Below, piece after piece: positions 8,599 through 17,328 of a DNA stretch of 51,587 bases (the first letter of the stretch is position 1; each line of letters begins with the position of its first letter). A program made the translations under genes and the position numbers. The notes under the pieces were generated by a model. The model saw only the letters and a list, made by a program, of their open reading frames with translations. It was not told the origin of the DNA and ran no database searches. This DNA is from Deltaproteobacteria bacterium (GTDB taxonomy: Bacteria > Myxococcota_A > UBA9042 > PHBI01), in the NCBI GenBank assembly GCA_011526585.1, contig WYBB01000106.1, positions 1 through 51,587 on the forward strand, written 5' to 3'.

Positions 8599-10290
8599 CT
8601 ACCCTTCGACCGCCTGCAGCTTCTTTTCGTCGAGGAAGCGCGTCAGCACCTGCCGCGCGACCACCTTGAGCGCGAGCACCTCCTCGGCGCCCTCGAAGAT
8701 CGAGAACACCCGCGCATCGACGAAGTAGCGGCTCACGTCGTACTCCTCGGCGTAGCCCATGCCCCCGTGCAGCTGCATCGCCTCGCGCGCCACCCACTCC
8801 GCCTGCTTGCTCGCCCACAGCTTGACCATCGACGCCTCGGTCTGCCCCTTGCCCGCGTCGAGCAAGCCCGCCACGTCATAGGTGAACTGCCGCGCCACCT
8901 GTGTCAGCATCGCCATCTTGGCGAGCTTCCATTTCGTCAGCTGATAGCTCGCGATCGGCACGCCGAAGACCTTGCGCTCCTTCGCGTAGCGCACCGCCGC
9001 CTCCAGCGCCGCCTGCATCACCCCGGTCGCGCGCGCCGCCGTCTGCAGCCGGCCGCCCGCGAAGCCCTCCATCTGGTAGTAGAAGCCCTTGCCGATCCCG
9101 GCGAGCCCGCCGAGCACGTTGTGCTCGGGCACGAAGAAGTCCTCGAAGAACACATCGAAGCTGTGCATGCCGCGGTAGCCGATCGTGTCGATCGCGCGCG
9201 CGCTGATCTTGCCGCCCCGCTCCTGCGTCCAGCTGAACTCGTGCCCCTCGAAGCGCGGCTTCTCGGCGAGGAAGATCGTGAGCCCGCGGTGCCCCTTCTT
9301 CGGGTCGGAGTCGGACCGCGCCAGCACCATCAAGACGTCCGCCAGCCCCGCGAAGGTGCACCACTGCTTCTGCCCGTTCAGCACCCAGCCGTCCTCGACC
9401 GGGGTCGCCGTCACCTTGAGCCCCGCCACGTCCGAGCCGAAGTCCGGCTCGGTCACCGCCACCGCGCAGAGCTTCTCGCCGCTCGCCAGGAGCGGCAGCC
9501 ACGTCTCCTTCTGCTCGTCGGTGCCGCCCTTCAAGAGCGCCTTCGACAGGATCTCCGGCCGCGTGATGAGGCTGCCCGCCACGCCCAACGAGCCGCGCGA
9601 CAGCTCCTCGGTGACGACACACATGCCGAGGTTGTCGTGTCGGTCGTCGGGCTGGAGCCCGCCGTGACGCTCGGGGATCGACAGCCCGAAGCAACCGAGC
9701 TCCGAGACCGCGCTGATGATCGCCGCCGGGATGAGGTCATCCTCGCGGTGCACGCGCTGCGCCACCGGGATCACCTTCTGCTCGGCGAACCTCCGGAACT
9801 GCTGCCGGATCAGCTCGCGCTCCGGGTCGAGCCCGTACTCGGTCGAGCTCTCGCGCAGGACCAGGTCCCCGACCTCGCGATAGAAGTCCGCGTCGAGGCT
9901 CGTCTGGAGGAACGCACCGATCGACTCGTTGAAGAGCGCCGCCGTCACGATCTCCTGCGTGAGGCCCCAGCTCGTCGCCTTGAACGCCAGCTCGCCGGCG
10001 AGCTCCTGCACGGTCTCGGCGATGAAGAGCCGCGCCTGCGCCACCGCCAGCGGTGTCTCCCGCCGCTGCGCGAAGCCGAGGATCGATCGCGCCGCCTGGA
10101 GGCGCGAAAGCATCACCGAGAGCCAGAACGCATCGCTCTGCCTGAGATCGAGCCGCGCCTCGTCGAGCGCCCCGCGCTCCGAGACCCGGTTCGCCAGGGT
10201 CGCCGTCATCGCCGTCGTCAGCTCGGCCGCCGCGTTGAACGCCTGGCGCGTCAGCTCCAGCACGCCGTCCTCACCACCACCCCTCACCAT
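8599..10290 (-). CDS. mcd: Methylsuccinyl-CoA dehydrogenase (acyl-CoA dehydrogenase family)
   Basis: The 563-residue flavoprotein is much longer than an ordinary acyl-CoA dehydrogenase (~380). The first ~150 residues form an Ala-rich helical extension, which is the known architecture of methylsuccinyl-CoA dehydrogenase. The core shows AVTEPDFGSDVAGLK, GQKQWCTFAG, RGMHSFDVFFEDFFVP, QLHGGMGYAEEY and IFEGAEEVLALK; Glu near residue 533 sits at the catalytic-base position. It would oxidise (2S)-methylsuccinyl-CoA to mesaconyl-CoA. The hydratase gene follows after eight bases. The ATG at 10290 is preceded by AGGGGTGG. Other dedicated pathway genes (ccr, ecm) are not in the window. Confidence 0.82.
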   Translation of the reverse strand: MVRGGGEDGVLELTRQAFNAAAELTTAMTATLANRVSERGALDEARLDLRQSDAFWLSVMLSRLQAARSILGFAQRRETPLAVAQARLFIAETVQELAGELAFKATSWGLTQEIVTAALFNESIGAFLQTSLDADFYREVGDLVLRESSTEYGLDPERELIRQQFRRFAEQKVIPVAQRVHREDDLIPAAIISAVSELGCFGLSIPERHGGLQPDDRHDNLGMCVVTEELSRGSLGVAGSLITRPEILSKALLKGGTDEQKETWLPLLASGEKLCAVAVTEPDFGSDVAGLKVTATPVEDGWVLNGQKQWCTFAGLADVLMVLARSDSDPKKGHRGLTIFLAEKPRFEGHEFSWTQERGGKISARAIDTIGYRGMHSFDVFFEDFFVPEHNVLGGLAGIGKGFYYQMEGFAGGRLQTAARATGVMQAALEAAVRYAKERKVFGVPIASYQLTKWKLAKMAMLTQVARQFTYDVAGLLDAGKGQTEASMVKLWASKQAEWVAREAMQLHGGMGYAEEYDVSRYFVDARVFSIFEGAEEVLALKVVARQVLTRFLDEKKLQAVEG

Positions 10291-10358
10291 CTTGCCACCC
10301 CTGGACCGTTCGAGCGTGCGTCCGCCTGCCGGCTCGCGCCCGGTGATCGCGGCCGCGA

Positions 10359-11084
10359 CTATAAGGGCCGGGTGCCGCCGGGTCCACCCGCATCGGGCGG
10401 CGTGATCTCGCGCGGCCCCGCCGCGGGTGCGTGCTCGACGTCGGGCGCGCGCAGCGCGATGAACGCCGCCGCGAAGCGCCGCATGCGCTGGCCTTGTGCG
10501 CCGCGCCGCGCCTCGCCCTCGAGGCTGCCCATGATCAGCGTGCGCGTGACCCGCTCGAAGGTGAGCCGCGTCGCGGTGACGAGCCACAGGTCCTGGCTCG
10601 CCGTGGTGAGCCCGATGGTCGCGCCGGCCAGCGCCTTTTCACCCAGCTCGAAGCCGTCGCGGATCACGCTCGCGTCGGTCTCCGCGGGCAGCGCGATCGG
10701 GATCAACGCGCGCCAGCCGCTCACCCCCTGCGCGCCGATCTCCGACGGATCGTCTCCCTGCGCGGTCGATCCCTCGACGCGCAGCATCGCGAACGCCTCC
10801 TCCTGCGGTCCCCCTTCAGCCGCCGACAGCGACGCCCAGGTGTAGGGGAAGAGCGCATCGAGCCCGTCGAGCCTCACGCGCGACCAGTAGCCCGCCAGCG
10901 GCACGCGCAGGCCCGGCGTGCGCGGCACCAGCGGCCCCGGCGCGTCGACGAGCGGCGGCTCGCTCGGCAGGACGAGCGGCTCGCCGACCGGCACGACGTA
11001 CGCGTCCTCCTCGCCCTCGTCGACCTCGAGCCACTCGACGCAGCCGACGCACAGGAGCGCCGCGAGGCAGGCGACTGACCTCAC
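10359..11084 (-). CDS. Putative lipoprotein of unknown function
   Basis: The 241-residue product starts with a GTG that overlaps the TGA of the S1-domain gene by four bases (GTGA), so translation is likely coupled to it. The N-terminus is a short hydrophobic signal ending in LLCVGC, an atypical lipobox with Cys at -3. An acidic stretch (EVDEGEED) follows, then a globular body with segments such as LRVPLAGYWSRVRLDGLD and RDGFELGEKALAGATIGL. The C-terminal ~30 residues are Pro/Gly-rich. I do not recognise the family. It lies 68 bases upstream of the methylsuccinyl-CoA dehydrogenase gene. Confidence 0.65.
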   Translation of the reverse strand: MRSVACLAALLCVGCVEWLEVDEGEEDAYVVPVGEPLVLPSEPPLVDAPGPLVPRTPGLRVPLAGYWSRVRLDGLDALFPYTWASLSAAEGGPQEEAFAMLRVEGSTAQGDDPSEIGAQGVSGWRALIPIALPAETDASVIRDGFELGEKALAGATIGLTTASQDLWLVTATRLTFERVTRTLIMGSLEGEARRGAQGQRMRRFAAAFIALRAPDVEHAPAAGPREITPPDAGGPGGTRPL

Positions 11085-12901
11085 TTGTCCTTCTTCAACG
11101 CCTTCATGAGGAGCTCGCCCAAGCTGCCGACCTTCTTGCCCTTTTCGGCCTTGTCCGGCGCGTCCGAATAGGCCAGCGTCGGCCCGCTCGAGCGCCCCCG
11201 ACCGCCGCCGCCGCCGCCGTCGCGGCGCGACCAGTCGGCCCCGTTGCGCGGCCCGATCCCGAGCTCGGCCATGCGCTCGGTGTTCTTGCGCGGACCGCCC
11301 CCACCGCGCTCGTCCCGCGGCGGGCGCGCCCTGAGCTCTTCCTCGTCGCGGCGGGTCAGCGCGATGCGCTTGTCGGCCGGCTCGACCCTGAGGATGCGCG
11401 CCTCGATCTCCTTGCCGACCTTGAAGGCCACCGCCAGCGGCTGGCCCTCGGTCTTCGACTCGCTCGCCGGCAGGAGCGCGTTGACGCCCTGCTCGAGCGT
11501 GACGAAGACGCCGAAGTCCTGCACCGACTCGACCTTGCCCGTGACGGTCTTGCCGACCGGGTAGCGCTCGGCGATGCCGTCCCACGGGTCGGCGGCCAGC
11601 GCCTTGAGCGACAGCTTGATCTGCCGCTTGTCGAGCGCGATCTCCAAGACCTTGACGCGCACGATCTCGCCGACCTTGAGGATGTCCTTCGGGTGGCGCA
11701 CGCGATAGTGCGCCAGATCCGAGATGTGGATGAGGCCCTCGACGTTGTCGGCCAGCTCGACGAACGCGCCGAAGTCCTTGAGCCGCGTCACCTTGCCGGT
11801 CGTGATCTCGCCGACCTGCAGCTTGGCCCCGAGCGCCTCGACCGGGTCCTCCTGGGCCTGCTTCATCGAGAGTCCGAGCTTGCCGGTCTCGCCGTTGACC
11901 TCGGTCACGACGACCTCGACCTCGTCGCCGATCTTGACCACGCTGTGCGGGTCGTCGACACGGCTCCACGACAGCTCCGAGACGTGCACCAGGCCGTCCT
12001 TGCCGCCGAGATCGACGAAGACGCCGAACTTCTGGATCGAGCTCACGCGCCCCGTCAGGCGCATGCCGACGCCGATCTTCTCCATCAGCTCGGCGGCCTT
12101 CTTGCCCTTCTCGGCCTTGAGCACCGCCGCGCGCGACACGACGACCCCGCCGCCGTCCTTGATCTCGGTGATCTTGAACTGGAAGGTCTGCCCGATCATC
12201 GTCTCGGGCTCGGTGATGCGGATCACGTCGATCTGGCTGTGCGGGCAGAAGGCGCGCAGGTTGCCGAGGCGCACCTCGTAGCCGCCCTTGTTGACGCCGC
12301 TGACCTTGCCCTCGACCAGGATCCCGGCCGCGAACGCCGCGCGCACCGACGCCAGGTCCGCCTCCTGCCCGAGGCGCACGCGGATGCGGATCCCGTTTTC
12401 GTCCTCGCCGTAGACGATGCCCTCGATCTCGTCGCCGGGCTTGACGACGATGCGCCCCTCGGCGTCGCGCACGTCCTCCTTGAGCACGTAGCCGGTCGCC
12501 TTGTTGCCGTAGCCGGTCGTCTCGTTGGCGAGGTTGACGAAGATCTCCGGGCCCGCCGACGAGATCACCTCGACCACCGCCTTGACGCGCGTGCCGGGCT
12601 GAAAGCCGACCGCGCCGCCCTTTTGGCCCCGCTCACCTTCCATCAGCGCGGCGAAGTCGAGGTCCTCGGTCACGGTCACGCCCTCGACGCTGACCGTCGA
12701 CGGCTCGTCCTTCTTCGGCACGACCTCGGCGACGACGCCCTTGCCGCGCGCGACGACCTCGATCGCCGGCGCCTGGGGCTCGGCCTCGGCCTTCTTGCCG
12801 CCGCGCCGCACGCGCCCGCCGCGCGCGCCGTCCTTGGGGGCGCCCTTGCCCGCGCTCGCCTCGGCGCTCGTCTCTTCGTCGCTGTGGTGGGTCCCGGCCA
12901 T
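11081..12901 (-). CDS. Ribosomal protein S1-like RNA-binding protein, five S1 domains
   Basis: The 606-residue protein has a low-complexity Ala/Lys/Glu-rich N-terminus (~1-100), then five S1 OB-fold repeats at about residues 105-180, 195-265, 290-360, 375-445 and 460-530. The best conserved are [20 protein letters not shown] and [19 protein letters not shown] Gly/Arg-rich tail ([11 protein letters not shown] and [12 protein letters not shown]) follows. It probably binds mRNA on the ribosome. The usual S1 has six domains and lacks these tails, so it may be a divergent rpsA or a second S1-type protein. The ATG at 12901 follows GGAGG by nine bases. Transcription diverges from the RHH-lepA-lepB operon. 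Confidence 0.82.
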   Translation of the reverse strand: MAGTHHSDEETSAEASAGKGAPKDGARGGRVRRGGKKAEAEPQAPAIEVVARGKGVVAEVVPKKDEPSTVSVEGVTVTEDLDFAALMEGERGQKGGAVGFQPGTRVKAVVEVISSAGPEIFVNLANETTGYGNKATGYVLKEDVRDAEGRIVVKPGDEIEGIVYGEDENGIRIRVRLGQEADLASVRAAFAAGILVEGKVSGVNKGGYEVRLGNLRAFCPHSQIDVIRITEPETMIGQTFQFKITEIKDGGGVVVSRAAVLKAEKGKKAAELMEKIGVGMRLTGRVSSIQKFGVFVDLGGKDGLVHVSELSWSRVDDPHSVVKIGDEVEVVVTEVNGETGKLGLSMKQAQEDPVEALGAKLQVGEITTGKVTRLKDFGAFVELADNVEGLIHISDLAHYRVRHPKDILKVGEIVRVKVLEIALDKRQIKLSLKALAADPWDGIAERYPVGKTVTGKVESVQDFGVFVTLEQGVNALLPASESKTEGQPLAVAFKVGKEIEARILRVEPADKRIALTRRDEEELRARPPRDERGGGGPRKNTERMAELGIGPRNGADWSRRDGGGGGGRGRSSGPTLAYSDAPDKAEKGKKVGSLGELLMKALKKDK

Positions 12902-12983
12902 CGCCAACTGCCTCCGTAACGGCTCCGGCGTAGGTGAACCGCCGGAGCCGCGAGGCGGTAGCACAGGGCAGGCCGCCTTCCAA

Positions 12984-12997
12984 GTGATCGTTATCAC
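12984..12997. promoter_or_regulatory. Palindromic operator candidate GTGAT-N4-ATCAC
   Basis: GTGATCGTTATCAC is a perfect 5-base inverted repeat in the divergent region between the S1-type gene and the RHH gene at 13054. The same half-sites GTGAT and ATCAC form the palindrome upstream of the other RHH gene at 36410, with wider spacing. An autoregulatory site is the simplest reading, but there is no direct proof. Confidence 0.4.
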
Positions 12998-13053
12998 CGG
13001 AAACGATCTTTGGATTATCAACGGCGCCGGACCTCTGGTAGAGGGGCTTCGCG

Positions 13054-13341
13054 ATGTCGAGAAGGAAGGTCACGACGACCATCTACATCACGGCCGACCA
13101 GGACAAGCAGCTCAAGCTCTTGTCACAGGCGACCGGCATGCCGATGGCGGAGCTCATCCGCCAGGGCATCGACCACGTGCTCGAGCGCTACAAGGACCGC
13201 CTGCCGACCCAGCTCGGCCTCTTCCCGGGCCTCGACCCGGCCCCAGCTCCCTCAGCTCCCTCGGCCCAGCCCGCCGCGCCCGACCCGGTCGACCCGATTC
13301 GGGCGCACGGCCCGACCGCCCCCGCGACCAGACGTTCATGA
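13054..13341 (+). CDS. Ribbon-helix-helix (CopG-type) DNA-binding protein
   Basis: The 95-residue protein has a ribbon-helix-helix domain in its first ~48 residues: a beta strand [20 protein letters not shown] followed by helix-turn-helix [20 protein letters not shown] Pro/Ala-rich tail follows, probably disordered. Such proteins bind operators as dimers of dimers and often repress themselves; the GTGAT palindrome at 12984 is a candidate site. The stop overlaps the lepA start by four bases (ATGA), so this regulator is translationally coupled to a translation-factor gene, which is unusual. The start is preceded by GAGGGG. Confidence 0.8.
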   Translation: MSRRKVTTTIYITADQDKQLKLLSQATGMPMAELIRQGIDHVLERYKDRLPTQLGLFPGLDPAPAPSAPSAQPAAPDPVDPIRAHGPTAPATRRS

Positions 13342-15164
13342 GCAAGACCAACAAGCGTTCGACCCACGTGCCGCGCGAGCGGATCCGCAACTTCTCGATC
13401 ATCGCCCACATCGATCACGGCAAGAGCACGCTCGCCGATCGCCTGCTCGAGCTCACCGACACCGTGACCAAGCGCGAAGCGCGCGCCCAGTACATGGACA
13501 AGATGGAGCTCGAGCGCGAGCGCGGCATCACGATCAAGTCGCAGACCGCGCGCCTGTCCTACACGGCCGCCGACGGCCTCGAGTACCAGCTCAACCTCAT
13601 CGACACCCCGGGCCACGTCGACTTCAACTACGAGGTGAGCCGCTCGCTCAAGGCGTGCGAGGGCGCGCTGCTCGTCGTCGACGCCTCGCAGGGCGTGCAG
13701 GCGCAGACGCTGGCCAACGTCTACCTCGCCATCGACGAGAACCTCGAGATCATCACGGTCCTGAACAAGGTCGACCTGCCGGCGGCCGACGTCGACCGCG
13801 TGCGCCAGGAGATCGAAGACGCCATCGGCCTCGACACGACCGAAGCGCTGCCGATCTCGGCCAAGTCCGGCCTCGGCGTCGACGCCCTGCTCGAGGCGAT
13901 CGTCAAGCGCCTGCCGCCGCCCAAGGGCGACCCCGAGGCGCCGACCCAGGCGCTGATCTTCGACTCCTGGTACGACAGCTACCGTGGCGTCATCGCGATG
14001 GTGCGCGTCTTCCAGGGCCAGCTCAAGAAGGGTGACAAGGTGCGCTTCATGGCGACCGGCTCGGACTACGAGCTGCTCGACGTCGGAGTGAACCAGCCCG
14101 AGATGGTGCCGGTGCCCGATCTGCTGCCGGGCGAGGTCGGCTACATCGTCTGTGGGATCAAGGAGATCCGCGACGTGCGCGTCGGCGACACCGTGACGCT
14201 CGCCAAGCGCCCGGCGGCCGATCCGCTGCCCGGCTTCAAGCCGGCGCAGCAGATGGTCTTCTCGTCGATCTACCCGACCGAGACCTCGGACTTCGAGCCG
14301 CTGCGCGAGGCGCTGCAGAAGCTCTGCCTGAACGACGCCGCCGTCAGCTACGAGCCCGAGACCTCGGGCGCGCTCGGCTTCGGCTTCCGCGTCGGCTTCC
14401 TCGGCCTCCTGCACATGGAGATCGTGCAGGAGCGGCTCGAGCGCGAGTTCGACATGGACCTCGTCATCACCGCGCCGAGCGTCATCTACAAGCTGACGCT
14501 CACCGACGGCAGCGAGCGCCTCGTCGAGAACCCGCGCACCCTGCCCGACCCGGTCTACATCGAGTCGCTGGCCGAGCCGATCGTCAAGGCGTCGATCCAC
14601 ACGCCGCAGGAATACCTCGGCAACATCATCAAGCTCTGCGAGGACAAGCGCGGCATCCAGAAGGGCATGACCTACTTCGGCCCGTCGCGCGTGATGCTCA
14701 CCTACGAGCTGCCGCTGTCCGAGGTGATCCTCGACTTCTTCGACAAGCTCAAGACCTGCTCGCGCGGCTACGCCTCGCTCGACTACGAGTTCCTCGAGTT
14801 CCGCAAGGACGAGCTGGTCAAGGTCGACATCCTCGTCAACGGCGACAAGGTCGACGCGCTGGCGACGATCATGCACCGCTCGCAGGCCGAGACGAAGGGG
14901 CGCCAGCTCTGCGAGAAGCTCAAGGAGATCCTGCCGCGCCACCAGTTCGAGATCCCGATCCAGGCGGCGATCGGCGGGCGCATCATCGCGCGCGAGACCG
15001 TCAAGTCGATGGGCAAGAACGTGACGGCGAAGTGCTACGGTGGTGACATCACGCGCAAGCGCAAGCTCCTCGAGAAGCAGAAGGAAGGAAAGAAGCGCAT
15101 GAAGCAGTTCGGCAAGGTCGAGATCCCGCAGGACGCGTTCATGGCGATCCTCAAGGTGGACTGA
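13338..15164 (+). CDS. lepA: Elongation factor 4 (LepA), ribosomal back-translocating GTPase
   Basis: The 608-residue protein is a full-length LepA. The G1 motif AHIDHGKST, the switch I region [10 protein letters not shown]3 DTPGHVDF, G4 NKVD and G5 SAKSG are intact. The EF4-specific features [16 protein letters not shown] and the C-terminal domain ([38 protein letters not shown]) are also present. It binds ribosomes and influences translocation and initiation under stress. The ATG overlaps the TGA of the RHH gene. The signal peptidase gene lepB starts 22 bases after its stop; lepA-lepB pairing is conserved in many proteobacteria. Confidence 0.97.
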   Translation: MSKTNKRSTHVPRERIRNFSIIAHIDHGKSTLADRLLELTDTVTKREARAQYMDKMELERERGITIKSQTARLSYTAADGLEYQLNLIDTPGHVDFNYEVSRSLKACEGALLVVDASQGVQAQTLANVYLAIDENLEIITVLNKVDLPAADVDRVRQEIEDAIGLDTTEALPISAKSGLGVDALLEAIVKRLPPPKGDPEAPTQALIFDSWYDSYRGVIAMVRVFQGQLKKGDKVRFMATGSDYELLDVGVNQPEMVPVPDLLPGEVGYIVCGIKEIRDVRVGDTVTLAKRPAADPLPGFKPAQQMVFSSIYPTETSDFEPLREALQKLCLNDAAVSYEPETSGALGFGFRVGFLGLLHMEIVQERLEREFDMDLVITAPSVIYKLTLTDGSERLVENPRTLPDPVYIESLAEPIVKASIHTPQEYLGNIIKLCEDKRGIQKGMTYFGPSRVMLTYELPLSEVILDFFDKLKTCSRGYASLDYEFLEFRKDELVKVDILVNGDKVDALATIMHRSQAETKGRQLCEKLKEILPRHQFEIPIQAAIGGRIIARETVKSMGKNVTAKCYGGDITRKRKLLEKQKEGKKRMKQFGKVEIPQDAFMAILKVD

Positions 15165-15186
15165 CTTGGGCAAGGGGGACCGCGAG

Positions 15187-16248
15187 ATGGAGACGCGCGC
15201 GACGGTGGCGACCAAGGCCGAGCCCGAGCCCAAGCCCAAGCAGGTCGTCAAGCGCGCCGCCGAGCTCCTGCGCGAAGGCGAGCTGCTCCTCAAGAAGAAG
15301 CACAAGGCGCTTCACAAGCTGCTCGGCCCCGAGGCGGGCGACAAGGCCGTGGCGGAGGTGACCGGCCAGCTCGCCGCCACGCGCGCGCTCGTGCCGACGC
15401 GCAAGAACCCGGTGGAGCTCGAGCCCAAGCGCCTCCATCAGCAGGTGATCCAGCTCGACCAGGCGATCCAGACGCACCTCGGCAGGTGGCGCAAGAGCCA
15501 GCTGCGCGAGTTCGTCGAGGCGATCCTGTGGGCGCTCGGCCTGGCCGCCGTCATCAAGTTCTTCATCCTCGAGGCGTTCTCGATCCCGAGCTCCTCAATG
15601 TACCCGACCTTGCAGATCGGCGACCACCTCTTCATCAACAAGTTCGAGTTCGGCCTCTACGTGCCGTTCTCCTCCAAGCGCGCCATCGAGTGGGGCCAGC
15701 CCGACCGCGGCGACGTCATCGTCTTCGTCTACAAGTACCCGGGCGACCCGCTCGACGGCGAGGACTTCATCAAGCGCGTCGTCGCGCTGCCCGGCGACCG
15801 CATCCGCCTGGAGGACGACCGCATCATCCTGAACGGCCAGCCGATCCAGACCGAGATCGTCGCCGAGACGAAGTGCGGCATGTTCGGCCGCGACTGGGAG
15901 TCGACCCCGTCGAGCTACTGCCCCTGCGTCATCCAGCGCGAGACGGTCGAGGACGAGAGCTGGGAGTCGCAGCACCTCCTGCCCGGCTGCGGCCGGCGCG
16001 AGGAGTGGTCGGGCACCTGGCCGCAGCGCGAGCGACCCATGACGCTCGGCAAGTACTTCGGCGACCAGGCGAAGAACCCCGACTGGCCCGACGTCGTCGT
16101 GCCCGACGACCACGTCTTCGTCATGGGCGACAACCGCGACGCCTCCGAGGACGGCCGCTTCTGGGGCTTCGTGCCCTTCGACCGCATCAAGGGCAAGGCC
16201 TTCATCGTGTTCTGGCCCTTCTCGCGCGGCTTCGACTGGATCGACTGA
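15187..16248 (+). CDS. lepB: Signal peptidase I with N-terminal extension
   Basis: The protein (353 residues) is a membrane-anchored serine/lysine protease that removes signal peptides from exported proteins. The first ~100 residues are a Lys/Glu-rich, coiled-coil-like extension, then one transmembrane helix (about 108-128). The catalytic Ser is S137 in IPSSSMYPTL, the catalytic Lys is K196 in IKRVVALPGD, and box E reads GDNRDASEDGRFWGFVP. An insertion of roughly 80 residues with several Cys (CGMFGRDW, YCPCV, LLPGCG) lies between the Lys and box E. I prefer the ATG at 15187 because AAGGGGG precedes it; a TTG at 15166 is the alternative. The TGA stop overlaps the first bases of a MITE-like repeat. 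Confidence 0.93.
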   Translation: METRATVATKAEPEPKPKQVVKRAAELLREGELLLKKKHKALHKLLGPEAGDKAVAEVTGQLAATRALVPTRKNPVELEPKRLHQQVIQLDQAIQTHLGRWRKSQLREFVEAILWALGLAAVIKFFILEAFSIPSSSMYPTLQIGDHLFINKFEFGLYVPFSSKRAIEWGQPDRGDVIVFVYKYPGDPLDGEDFIKRVVALPGDRIRLEDDRIILNGQPIQTEIVAETKCGMFGRDWESTPSSYCPCVIQRETVEDESWESQHLLPGCGRREEWSGTWPQRERPMTLGKYFGDQAKNPDWPDVVVPDDHVFVMGDNRDASEDGRFWGFVPFDRIKGKAFIVFWPFSRGFDWID

Positions 16249-16404
16249 GTTCGCGGCTGCAACGCGCGGGGCCGGCGTCGCTGCGCTTGGTCGGTCGTGC
16301 GGCGACCGTGAAGGTCGCCTCCTCCCTCCCGGCGCTTGCTCCTTGGCCGCGCGCGTTTCGCTCGCGAACTCGATTATTCTAAACGCCTTGAGCTCGCGGC
16401 TGGA
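16247..16404. repeat. MITE-like palindromic element, copy A (after lepB)
   Basis: The 125-base core (16247-16371) is bounded by GAGTTCGCG and its complement CGCGAACTC. Imperfect terminal inverted repeats extend about 27 bases inward. A second copy with the same ends, length (124 bases) and flanking sequence GCCTTGAGCTCGCGGCTG lies at 49654-49810. In both cases the first bases of the element overlap a TGA stop codon. No coding capacity is credible. Confidence 0.75.
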
Positions 16405-16437
16405 GCGCACCGAGGAGACCCGGGCCGCGCCAAGTCC

Positions 16438-16466
16438 TTGACCTCCGCGCGCCACTGCGCTCAATG
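16438..16466 (+). promoter_or_regulatory. Possible sigma-70 promoter of tRNA-Lys
   Basis: TTGACC (16438-16443) and a weak -10-like TCAATG (16461-16466) are 17 bases apart. The tRNA begins ten bases after the latter. The -35 is good and the position fits a tRNA promoter, but the -10 matches poorly. Confidence 0.35.
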
Positions 16467-16476
16467 TGCGCCCGCC

Positions 16477-16549
16477 GGGTCGGTAGCTCAGCCGGTAGAG
16501 CACCGGACTTTTAATCCGATGGTCGCGGGTTCGATCCCCGCCCGACCCA
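16477..16549 (+). tRNA. tRNA-Lys (anticodon UUU)
   Basis: The 73-base sequence folds as a cloverleaf. The acceptor arm GGGTCGG pairs with CCGACCC plus discriminator A, the D arm is GCTCAGCCGGTAGAGC, the anticodon loop CTTTTAA carries TTT, and the T arm is CGGGTTCGATCCCCG-like. One C-A mismatch sits at the top of the anticodon stem (27-43). The CCA end is not encoded. It lies between copy A of the repeat and a convergent lipoprotein gene whose stop is 17 bases away. Confidence 0.95.
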
Positions 16550-16566
16550 TGGCTCGACAACCCGGG

Positions 16567-17109
16567 TCACTCGGGCTCCGCGTCCTCGTCGGGGAGCGGG
16601 TTGGTCGCCGAGGGCACGCCGACCTCGTCGCACCAGATGTACCCACTGATGTAGAGGCGCTCGTCGACCCGGACGGTGCTGCTCACCCTCACCTTGACGT
16701 CGCGCCCGTCGACGGCGGCGATGAGCACGAGGTCGTCGCCGCGCACGACGCCCGGGCAGCCCTTCTCGGGGTACTCCGGCTCGGCGCCCGAGACCGACAC
16801 CAGGCGCGCCTTGGACCAGTCGAGCTTGGGTTGACAGCGCTCGATGTTGCGCGGTCGCTTGCCGTCGCGCTTGGACAACGACTCGATGCGCTTGACGCGG
16901 CGCTCGAAGCCCGCCTCGACGCAGCGTCGTGCGTAGTCGCTCGCGGTCCAGCTCACCGGCTCGAGCGGAGCGACGTCACCGGCGACGAGCGCCGCGAAGA
17001 CGCGCTGCCCCAGCTCGTCGACGCTCGCGACGCCCACGCGCTCGGGCGCGCAGCCCACGATGCACATGCAGAGGCACAGGCCGAGGCCGGCGCGGATCGC
17101 GCGATTCAA
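16567..17109 (-). CDS. Putative lipoprotein, unknown function
   Basis: The 180-residue product has a lipoprotein signal ending in CIVGC and a body with several conserved-looking Cys (YARRCVEAGFERR, IERCQPKLDWSKA, EKGCPGVV, GYIWCDEVG). I chose the TTG at 17109 because GGAGG lies just upstream and the signal peptide then starts correctly. A longer reading adds ~30 Arg-rich residues with no signal. The family is not recognised. It stands alone, divergent from the lipoprotein gene at 17329. Confidence 0.6.
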   Translation of the reverse strand: MNRAIRAGLGLCLCMCIVGCAPERVGVASVDELGQRVFAALVAGDVAPLEPVSWTASDYARRCVEAGFERRVKRIESLSKRDGKRPRNIERCQPKLDWSKARLVSVSGAEPEYPEKGCPGVVRGDDLVLIAAVDGRDVKVRVSSTVRVDERLYISGYIWCDEVGVPSATNPLPDEDAEPE

Positions 17110-17210
17110 TCGTCCTCCGGAGCGTGACGGCCGAGCGCGCGCGGTGGCTCGCCGCGCAAGGCCGGCGCCATCATGCCATCGCGGCCATTGGCGCGACAAG
17201 TAGGCTCAAG

Positions 17211-17239
17211 TTGAAAAGAACCGCGCTTGGCCGCATAGT
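17211..17239 (+). promoter_or_regulatory. sigma-70-type promoter upstream of Cys-rich lipoprotein
   Basis: TTGAAA (17211-17216) and CATAGT (17234-17239) are separated by 17 bases. The match is five of six at -35 and four of six at -10, on AT-richer DNA than the surroundings. It would give a leader of about 80 bases before the ATG at 17329. Confidence 0.45.
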
Positions 17240-17328
17240 CCCCCCACGTCAATCCCCGGAGCACCGGGGGACGTGCCGGGACACCGCACATGCCTCCCGC
17301 GCCGTTTCGAGCCCAAGGAGATCCGAAC

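Noticed and set aside
11693..12919. Long plus-strand frame opposite the S1-type gene
   Set aside because: Composition (His/Asp/Arg/Leu-rich without motifs) is that of an antisense shadow; the minus-strand S1 repeats are unambiguous. The same applies to similar frames opposite mch, mcd, lepA, the transketolase-like and kinase genes.
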